Shown here: piece by piece, positions 58,554 to 64,000 of the stretch
Layout: every line of letters starts with the position of its first letter
How positions within the stretch are numbered: the first letter of the stretch is position 1
Assembly: GCA_965207755.1 (NCBI GenBank)
Contig: OZ242297.1
Location: 2,976,001-3,040,000 of the forward strand
Length of the DNA stretch: 64,000 nt
DNA from: Aldehydirespirator sp028819505
Lineage (GTDB): Bacteria; Actinomycetota; Acidimicrobiia; Acidimicrobiales; Aldehydirespiratoraceae
Direction: 5' to 3'
Notes under the pieces: generated by a model
What the model was told of the DNA's origin: nothing
What the model saw: only the letters and a program-made list of their open reading frames with translations
Database searches by the model: none
Program-made: the position numbers and the translations under genes

Positions 58554-59351
58554 TCAGTCGGCTAGACCGATGCCGCCTCCCACGGCCACAGTCGCGCCGG
58601 TCAGGTAGGCGCCGGCCCGCGACGCCAGGTAGACGGCGGCGCCCGCCATGTCGTCGGGCCGTCCGATCCTCCCCAGCGGGACCATGGACGCCAGGTCGGC
58701 CCGGGCCTCCGGATCGTCGAGGATGAACGCCATCATCTTCGAGTCGAACGGCCCCGGGGCGATGGCGTTGACGGTTATGTGCTCGCGGGCGAGCCGCTTG
58801 GCGAGATGGCGGGTGAGGTGGATGATCCCGGCCTTCGACGCCGAGTACGAGTAGGTCTCCATAGCCGGCGCCTTCAGACCGTCGACGGAGGCCACGTTGA
58901 TCACGCGGGCCGGCGCCTCCGGCCGGGCGGCGGCCCGCAGCAGGTCGAGCAGCTTCTGGGTGAGGAAGAATGGTCCCCGCACGTTGGTGTCCATCACCTT
59001 GTTCCAGCCGTCCACCGGGAACTCTTCCAGCGGGGCGCCCCAGCTGGCGCCGGCGTTGTTGACGAGGATGTCCAGCGACTCCCACCGCTTCGCCACCTCG
59101 CCGGCAAGCGCCTGGCAGCCCTCGGGCGTGGAGAGGTCGGCCTGCACGGCCTCGCACGGGCCGAGCGCAGACATCTCCTCCGCAGCCGCAGCGAGCTGGT
59201 CGGCCTTGCGGGCCGAGACGATAACCCGGCAGCCGGCGTCGAGCAGCCCGCCGGCGATCATGCGTCCGATGCCGCGGCTCCCCCCGGTCACGACAGCCGT
59301 CCTGCCGTCCAGTCCGAACAGCTCGGTCAAGCGATCCACGTTCATCGTCAT
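58554..59351 (-). CDS. short-chain dehydrogenase/reductase
   Basis: 265 aa, classical SDR. Cofactor motif AVVTGGSRGIGRMIA, NNAG in ILVNNAGASWG, catalytic Ser in VINVASVDG, YSYSASKAGII (Tyr and Lys), and NAIAPGPFDSKM. The Arg of SARKAD suggests NADP(H). GGGAG lies 3 nt before and GGAGG 10 nt before the ATG. Substrate unknown. Confidence 0.87.
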   Translation of the reverse strand: MTMNVDRLTELFGLDGRTAVVTGGSRGIGRMIAGGLLDAGCRVIVSARKADQLAAAAEEMSALGPCEAVQADLSTPEGCQALAGEVAKRWESLDILVNNAGASWGAPLEEFPVDGWNKVMDTNVRGPFFLTQKLLDLLRAAARPEAPARVINVASVDGLKAPAMETYSYSASKAGIIHLTRHLAKRLAREHITVNAIAPGPFDSKMMAFILDDPEARADLASMVPLGRIGRPDDMAGAAVYLASRAGAYLTGATVAVGGGIGLAD

Positions 59352-59459
59352 GTCTCCCGTTCCTCCAGCGGTCGGCGGGAAGGCGTTCTGAGCGTTCATC
59401 TTGGCAGACGAAGACGGGCCCCACGCACTGTGGCCGCCCCCGACCTCGCGAATGGATGG

Positions 59460-59492
59460 CCCACAGCGCCCGAACCGGCACCCACCGCTGCC
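59460..59492 (+). repeat. 33-bp direct repeat flanking the SDR gene (right copy)
   Basis: CCCACAGCGCCCGAACCGGC and following; pairs with 58503-58535. Confidence 0.7.
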
Positions 59493-59502
59493 AGACCCAG
59501 CC

Positions 59503-59762
59503 GAACTGGCAGCACAATGCACGCATACCGTGCAAAACGCTGCCAATTCCCGACCGCGACCCCCTACCCAGCCGAACTGGCAGCACAATGCACGCATACC
59601 GTGCAAAACGCTGCCAATTCCCGACCGCGACCCCCTACCCAGCCGAACTGGCAGCACAATGCACGCATACCGTGCAAAACGCTGCCAATTCCCGACCGCG
59701 ACCCCCTACCCAGCCGAACTGGCAGCACAATGCACGCATACCGTGCAAAACGCTGCCAATTC
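59503..59762. repeat. four palindromic repeats in a 71-bp tandem array
   Basis: Copies at 59503, 59574, 59645 and 59716, each 47 bp with arms GAACTGGCAGC / GCTGCCAATTC, inner stem TGCACG/CGTGCA and loop CATAC. The 24-bp spacer (CCGACCGCGACCCCCTACCC then AGCC) is identical throughout. Located between divergent SDR and phosphodiesterase genes. Confidence 0.95.
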
Positions 59763-59781
59763 CCGACGCCGCACGACCGGC

Positions 59782-59787
59782 TAGCGT
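59782..59787 (+). promoter_or_regulatory. -10 box of the phosphodiesterase gene
   Basis: TAGCGT, 8 nt before the ATG at 59796. Confidence 0.5.
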
Positions 59788-59795
59788 CAGCCGCG

Positions 59796-61163
59796 ATGAC
59801 ACTGACTCGTCGGACGGGGACTGCGATCCGGGAACGGAATCCGGGCGTGGAGCGGGCCGTCATCCTTGCAGCGACCGCAGCCGTCCTCGCCGCGGCGTGC
59901 GGCGGAGGCTCCGGCGATGGCGGCGGACCACAGGAGGCCGCTCCGGCCGCGTCGGCGTCGGCCACCTCGACTGCCGCCGCCCCGGCATCAACCACGACGG
60001 CGCCGCCGACCACAGCCGCCCCCGCCGCCACTACAGCAGTCACCACGACAGCGGCCGCCACGACCTCCACGACAACGGCCGCCACGACCGCGACCGCCCC
60101 CGCGACCACCACGACAACGACCGCCACTACAGCAGTCACCACGACAACGACCGCCACTACAGCAGTCACCACGACAGCGGCCGCCACGACCGCGACCGCC
60201 CCCGCGACCACCACGGTGTCCCCGCCGACGACCACCACGGTGGCGATGCCGCAGCCGGAGGCGTCCACGGTCGCAGAACTGATCGCGCTGGACCGCCCGC
60301 TGGTGATCGCCCATGCGGGCGGCGACCAGGACTACCCCCATTCCACCCTGTACGCGTTCGCCCAGTCGGCAGCGGCCGGTTCCGACATCCTCGAGCTCGA
60401 CGTGATGCTGACCGCCGACGGGGCCCTGATCGTCCAGCACGACGACACCGTCGACCGCACCACGGAGGCGTCCGGACCCGTCAACGAACTGACGCTCGCC
60501 GAGATCCAGGCCCTCGACAACGCCCACTGGTTCGTGGCGGGCTTCTGGGGAGACCAGACCCGACCCGCCGAGGACTACGTGTTCCGGGGCGTGCGCACCG
60601 GGGCGGTCGAGCCGCCTGAGGGCTTCGGGCCCGACGACTTCCGGGTGGCGACGTTCCGGGAGGTGGCGGAGCGGTTCCCCCATCACGTCCTGGATGTGGA
60701 GATCAAACTCCAGCGGGGCCCGGACGGCGAGGAGGACATCTCCACCGGCATGGCCGCGGCCGAGGTGCTGGCGGCAGAGGTCGCCGGCCTCGGCCGGGAG
60801 GACTCGGTGATCGTGGCCTGCTTCAACGACGAGGTCCTGGAGACGTTCAACCGCACAGCCCCCTCGGTGGCGACCACCCCCGGCGAGGCCGCGCTGCTCG
60901 GCTGGTTCGCGGCCGGCGAAGCTCTGGACGACCGGGTCTCGGTTGTGCAGGTTCCCTACACCTACCAGGGGATCCCGGTGGCCACGGCCGACACGGTGGC
61001 CCGGGTCCACGACGAGGGCCGTGAAGTGTGGGTGTGGCTGAGCGGGACCGACGTGGTGGAGACCCGGGAGTTCTACGCCGAACTGTTCGCCCTGGGTGTG
61101 GACGGCGTGATCGCAGGCCGCCCCGCCGAGGCGAAGGCGGCCCTCGCCCACATCGGGGGTTAG
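59796..61163 (+). CDS. lipoprotein glycerophosphodiester phosphodiesterase-like enzyme
   Basis: 455 aa. Signal peptide with lipobox (AAVLAAACGGG), then about 120 residues of Thr/Ala/Pro low-complexity linker (a probable cell-wall spanner with DNA-level repeats), then a GDPD TIM barrel: VIAHAGGDQDYPHST, ILELDVMLTADGALIVQHDDTVDRTT, HHVLDVEIKLQ, and a C-terminal VWVWLSGTD and GVDGVIAGRP. The usual HRG is replaced by HAGG, a known family variation. Extracellular phosphodiester cleavage is likely. Confidence 0.83.
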   Translation: MTLTRRTGTAIRERNPGVERAVILAATAAVLAAACGGGSGDGGGPQEAAPAASASATSTAAAPASTTTAPPTTAAPAATTAVTTTAAATTSTTTAATTATAPATTTTTTATTAVTTTTTATTAVTTTAAATTATAPATTTVSPPTTTTVAMPQPEASTVAELIALDRPLVIAHAGGDQDYPHSTLYAFAQSAAAGSDILELDVMLTADGALIVQHDDTVDRTTEASGPVNELTLAEIQALDNAHWFVAGFWGDQTRPAEDYVFRGVRTGAVEPPEGFGPDDFRVATFREVAERFPHHVLDVEIKLQRGPDGEEDISTGMAAAEVLAAEVAGLGREDSVIVACFNDEVLETFNRTAPSVATTPGEAALLGWFAAGEALDDRVSVVQVPYTYQGIPVATADTVARVHDEGREVWVWLSGTDVVETREFYAELFALGVDGVIAGRPAEAKAALAHIGG

Positions 61164-61174
61164 AGCGCCGGGGG

Positions 61175-61366
61175 GAATTGGCAGCTGCGGACGCCCGTTC
61201 CGACGTTACGGGCTGCCAATTCGGGATCGGAAAACAGGCGACCACGGAAATGGCGGCGATGGACACCCGTTCCGACGTTACGGGCTGCCAATTCGGGATC
61301 GGAAAGCAGGCGACCACGGAAATGGCGGCGATGGACGCCCGTTCCGACGTTACGGGCTGCCAATTC
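61175..61366. repeat. three palindromic repeats, third inner-stem class, 72-bp period
   Basis: Copies at 61175-61222, 61247-61294 and 61319-61366. The right arm GGCTGCCAATTC is constant; the left arm is GAATTGGCAGC in copy 1 but GAAATGGCGGC in copies 2 and 3. The centre CGCCCGTTCCGACGTTACGG is unlike the other classes. Located in a convergent gap. Confidence 0.88.
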
Positions 61367-61394
61367 GGGATGGAGGAGACGGGGCGGCAGCCGG

Positions 61395-62273
61395 TTATGG
61401 CCGGCAGCGGGCGATCTCGAAGCAGGCCACCGCGGCCGCGGCGGCGACGTTGAGAGAGCCCAGCGTGCCGCGCAGCGGGATGGAGGCCAGCACGTCGCAG
61501 CGCTGGGCAGCCAGCCGTGACAGTCCCCTGCCCTCGGAGCCCAGTACCAGGGCCACCGCCTCGCCCGCCAGATCGAGATCGTGGAGGGGACGGGGACCGG
61601 TCGCGTCGAGTCCGACCGTCCATACGTCGTGGTTGCTCAGCGTGCGCAACGCCGACGGGATGCCCGGCACCACCGTGAACCTCAGGTGCTCCACCGCGCC
61701 GGCGGCCGCCTTGGCCACCGTGGGCGTGATACGGGCGGAGCGGTGGCGGGGCAGCACCACGCCGGTCACTCCGGCACACTCGGCGGTGCGCAGCACCGCA
61801 CCGAAGTTGCCGGGGTCGGTGATGCCGTCCAACACCAGCAGGAAGGGCGCGCCCGCGGGACGGCCGTCACGGCCAGCGGCGCCTTCCCGTGGTGCCGCAG
61901 CCAACTCGGACACATCGACCTCAGGCAGCGGATCGGCCCGCGCCACGACACCCTGGGGCGACTCGCTGCGAGCAGCGGCATCGAGCTCGGATCGGCTGAT
62001 CTCGCGGACCGCGGCTCGCTGCTCACGGGCCAACTCGACGATGTGCTCGACGATGGGGGCGGGATCGAGGCCCTTGGCGATCATGACAGTGCGGGTCCGG
62101 CGCCGGCCCGCCAGCAACAGTTCCCGCACCGCTTGACGGCCCTCGACCTGTTCGCCGCCCAAACCGCTGCGGTCCCGTCCCGATGGTCCTGAAGCTCGGG
62201 GCCGGCTGCCAGACCCGCGCGAGCCCTGACGCCTCGCCGGCCGCGAGCGGCGCGACCGGTTAGGACGGCTCAC
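61395..62273 (-). CDS. rlmB: 23S rRNA (guanosine-2'-O-)-methyltransferase RlmB-like
   Basis: 292-aa SPOUT methyltransferase. A substrate-binding N-domain (EQVEGRQAVRELLLAG) follows a basic tail of about 45 residues. SPOUT motifs are VLDGITDPGNFGAVLRTAE, VALVLGSEGRGLS and SIPLRGTLGSLNVAAAAAVACFE. Start GTG 62273 (SRPNRSRR). This start segment exists in five copies spaced 98 bp apart; the most distant (62665) overlaps the ispF stop, so it was probably the ancestral start. Confidence 0.88.
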   Translation of the reverse strand: MSRPNRSRRSRPARRQGSRGSGSRPRASGPSGRDRSGLGGEQVEGRQAVRELLLAGRRRTRTVMIAKGLDPAPIVEHIVELAREQRAAVREISRSELDAAARSESPQGVVARADPLPEVDVSELAAAPREGAAGRDGRPAGAPFLLVLDGITDPGNFGAVLRTAECAGVTGVVLPRHRSARITPTVAKAAAGAVEHLRFTVVPGIPSALRTLSNHDVWTVGLDATGPRPLHDLDLAGEAVALVLGSEGRGLSRLAAQRCDVLASIPLRGTLGSLNVAAAAAVACFEIARCRP

Positions 62274-62664
62274 CGGGACCGACCCAATCCGGCGCGCCGG
62301 GCCGCCCCACCACCCAGGCCACAACACCCTCCTTCCGGCCGCGGGCGGCGCGACCGGTTAGGACGGCCCACCAGGACCGACCCAATCCGGCGCGCCGGGC
62401 CGCCCCACCACCCAGGCCACAACACCCTCCTTCCGGCCGCGGGCGGCGCGACCGGTTAGGACGGCCCACCAGGACCGACCCAATCCGGCGCGCCGGGCCG
62501 CCCCACCACCCAGGCCACAACACCCTCCTTCCGGCCGCGGGCGGCGCGACCGGTTAGGACGGCCCACCAGGACCGACCCAATCCGGCGCGCCGGGCCGCC
62601 CCACCACCCAGGCCACAACACCCTCCTTCCGGCCGCGGGCGGCGCGACCGGTTAGGACGGCTCA
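62258..62664 (-). repeat. 98-bp tandem array of the rlmB start region
   Basis: GTG codons of the SRPNRSRR/GRPNRSRR segment lie at 62273, 62371, 62469, 62567 and 62665 (minus-strand first base). The unit also contains AAGGAGGGTGTTGTGGCC. It fills the 388-bp ispF-rlmB gap. Confidence 0.93.
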
Positions 62665-63177
62665 CCGGCCCCCGCTCCCGTCAAGATCGTCGGACCGGCG
62701 GGCCACCAGAGCCACCGCCCATGCGGCCACACCCTCGCCGCGGCCCAGCGCCCCCACCCCCTCGGTGCTGCGGCCGGCGACGGTCACGGGCGCGCCGGCT
62801 GCGGCGCTGAGACGCTGCTGCATGACCTCGCGGTGAGGCGCCAGCTTGGGCGAGTCGAGCACTGCCGTACATGACAGGTTCACAGGATCCCAGCCCGCCT
62901 CCCGTACCGCGTCGGCAGCTCGCCGGAGCAAGCCGACGCTGTCGGCGCCGGCCCAGGCCGGATCGCGGTCGCTGAACATCTGGCCGATGTCGGGAAGTCC
63001 AGCCGCGGCCAGCAGCGCCTCGATGCAGGCGTGGGCGACAGCGTCGGCGTCGGAGTGGCCGTGCAGGCCGCGCTCGCCGTCGAAACGCACCCCACCCAGG
63101 ACGAGGGCCCGCTCGGGGTCGTCGCTGTAGCGATGCATGTCGAAGCCCTGCCCGACCCGCAACCCGACCTCAGCCAT
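62662..63177 (-). CDS. ispF: 2-C-methyl-D-erythritol 2,4-cyclodiphosphate synthase
   Basis: MEP pathway enzyme forming the cyclic diphosphate, 171 aa. Zinc ligands Asp and His in GQGFDMHRY and His in GLHGHSDADAVAHA; further IGQMFSDRDP and the C-terminal GRSTEGVGALGRGEGVAAWA. The ATG at 63177 is used. The first 11 codons are duplicated 49 bp upstream. Confidence 0.95.
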   Translation of the reverse strand: MAEVGLRVGQGFDMHRYSDDPERALVLGGVRFDGERGLHGHSDADAVAHACIEALLAAAGLPDIGQMFSDRDPAWAGADSVGLLRRAADAVREAGWDPVNLSCTAVLDSPKLAPHREVMQQRLSAAAGAPVTVAGRSTEGVGALGRGEGVAAWAVALVARRSDDLDGSGGR

Positions 63178-63240
63178 GACGGCCACCGTCGACGCCCTGC
63201 CCGACCCGCAACCCGACCTCAGCCATGACGGCCACCGTCA
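63145..63240 (-). repeat. 49-bp duplication of the ispF start
   Basis: GCCCTGCCCGACCCGCAACC then CGACCTCAGCCATGACGGCC occurs at 63145 and 63194 (plus strand). The second copy offers an ATG at 63226 that reads the same first codons but runs into a stop. Confidence 0.9.
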
Positions 63241-63300
63241 CCGGCGTCGCCGGACCCCGCAGCAGAGCGCGAGAAAGCGGGTGCCCGTAGGGCCGCAGCG

Positions 63301-63424
63301 GTGTCACTCCCGCTGTTGTTCGCTTCGCTCACGGGCCGCACGGGCCACGTGGTGTGTGCCAGTTCTGCGGACAGGCCGCCGCGGCGCGCTTCGCTCACGG
63401 GCCGCTCGGGCCACAGCATCGCTC
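63301..63424 (-). repeat. two copies of dispersed repeat B between ispD and ispF
   Basis: CTCCCGCTGTTGTTCGCTTC with GCTCACGGGCCGCACGGGCC (63307 on) and CGCTTCGCTCACGGGCCGCT with CGGGCCAC (63382 on). Confidence 0.65.
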
Positions 63425-63442
63425 GGCTTCCCGCAGAGGCCA

Positions 63443-64000
63443 TCATGAGTCGCTCCCCGGTCGCTCGGCGCCCGAGCAACTCTCCAGCAGGGCTTCGGCC
63501 GTCACGAGGTCGTGGGGTTCGGTGATCTTGAGGTTGCGGCTGTCACCTTCGACGGTCACCACTGTCGCACCGGTCGCCTCCACCAGGGTGGCGTCGTCGG
63601 TCGCGTCGGCGCCGGCGGCGTGGGCGGCCCGCAGCGCGCCGGCTCGAAAGGCTTGGGGTGTCTGCACCGCGGCCAGCTTGCGGCGGTCGGCGGTGCCCCC
63701 GCCTCGCCAGCGGATCGTGTCGGTCAGGTCGATCACCGGGATGGCCGCGTCGGCGCCGGCGCGCACCGCTTGGATCACCCGCTCGAACACGCCGTCGGCG
63801 GCCAGCGGGCGGGCGCCGTCGTGCACCAGCACGATCTCGGCGTCGTCGGGAACCCGGCTGAGGCCGCGGCGCACCGAGTCGGAGCGCAACACGCCGCCCG
63901 CCACCGCGACGACCCGCCCGGCGCAGTCGCCGTCGGGGTCCGACAGCCGCCAAGCGTCCGCTCCGGCCGCCTGTGCCTCGGGCAGCACGACCACGACACC
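63443..64000 (-). CDS. ispD: 2-C-methyl-D-erythritol 4-phosphate cytidylyltransferase, C-terminal part
   Basis: Forms CDP-methylerythritol in the MEP pathway. The frame runs off the window edge, so the N-terminal nucleotide-binding motif is missing. Visible are GLSRVPDDAEIVLVHDGARPL, AAIPVIDLTDTIRW, LAAVQTPQAF, ATDDATLVEATGA and a C-terminal NLKITEPHDLVTAEALL. Upstream of ispF in the same direction, but 265 bp of repeats lie between them. Confidence 0.93.
   Translation of the reverse strand, partial: GVVVVLPEAQAAGADAWRLSDPDGDCAGRVVAVAGGVLRSDSVRRGLSRVPDDAEIVLVHDGARPLAADGVFERVIQAVRAGADAAIPVIDLTDTIRWRGGGTADRRKLAAVQTPQAFRAGALRAAHAAGADATDDATLVEATGATVVTVEGDSRNLKITEPHDLVTAEALLESCSGAERPGSDS

Noticed and set aside
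59564..60268. Val/Ala-rich minus-strand frame resembling a membrane protein
   Set aside because: It is the antisense of the Thr/Ala/Pro linker of the phosphodiesterase lipoprotein; its hydrophobicity is a codon artefact.
4408..62664. CRISPR arrays, suggested by regular 71-73-bp spacing of conserved 47-bp palindromes
   Set aside because: Within each array the 24-bp spacers are identical, not unique; no leader or cas genes are present; several arrays have no constant repeat portion at all.
1..64000. Riboswitches, rRNA genes, prophage modules, replication origin
   Set aside because: Looked for conserved elements upstream of biosynthetic genes and for phage structural genes; none recognised.

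Overview
The window is a high-GC chromosome segment from an actinobacterium. An uncultured Acidimicrobiia-type lineage is my best guess; that is inference from gene content, not a marker-gene result. Pointers are an S-(hydroxymethyl)mycothiol dehydrogenase (mycothiol is actinobacterial), an Rv3520c-type F420-dependent oxidoreductase, DUF3039, DUF2277, a ferrochelatase with the actinobacterial Fe-S cysteine pattern, and -10 boxes placed 6-9 nt before start codons, as in leaderless actinobacterial mRNAs.

Layout. 1-7 kb: end of dxs, an NfuA-type Fe-S carrier, a crotonase, ferrochelatase, mutM, a VOC protein and a repeat-built coiled-coil membrane protein. 7.1-13.3 kb: a protocatechuate 4,5-cleavage cluster (ligC, ligB, ligA, ligJ, ligI, galD), covering ring opening to 4-carboxy-4-hydroxy-2-oxoadipate; the final aldolase is not in the window. 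13.4-25.5 kb: tRNA-Glu and tRNA-Gln, a K+ channel with RCK domains, a TrmH-type methyltransferase, valS, a Tat-exported amine oxidase, a two-component system, surE and an ABC-F protein. 25.9-30.3 kb: DUF3039, a peptidoglycan-binding protein, and a formaldehyde/alkylation-damage group (AlkA-like glycosylase facing alkD, a metallo-beta-lactamase hydrolase and mscR). 30.4-33.8 kb: a tandem array of a gene-start region split by an IS1380-family element, then DUF2277 and pcm. 33.8-44.1 kb: a decayed gene, an AbiEi-type regulator, threonine aldolase, guanine deaminase, haloalkane dehalogenase, VapBC, engB, a class V aminotransferase and a nitronate monooxygenase. 44.2-55.4 kb is accessory: a frameshifted Calx-beta surface-protein gene, an acyl-CoA dehydrogenase, a DUF5678-like/retropepsin-like group, a second identical IS1380 copy, two remnants of an IS1182-like element, a short macro-domain gene and a nucleotidyltransferase pair. 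55.5-64 kb: F420 oxidoreductase, a CBS-less IMPDH/GMPR, a short-chain dehydrogenase, a lipoprotein phosphodiesterase, rlmB, ispF and partial ispD.

The most unusual feature is the repeat content. A 47-bp palindromic element (arms GAATTGGCAGC / GCTGCCAATTC around a second, inner stem) occurs about 25 times at about 12 loci, essentially always between genes. Separately, tandem arrays with unrelated unit sequences share a period of exactly 71 bp at eight loci and 72-73 bp at five more. Three arrays have copied the start-codon region of the adjacent gene (DUF2277, rlmB, ispF), and arrays sit inside otherwise co-directional operons (ligB/ligC, response regulator/kinase, ispF/rlmB). I can see no gene in the window that obviously produces these repeats. 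Product names rest on motif recognition by eye, without database searches.
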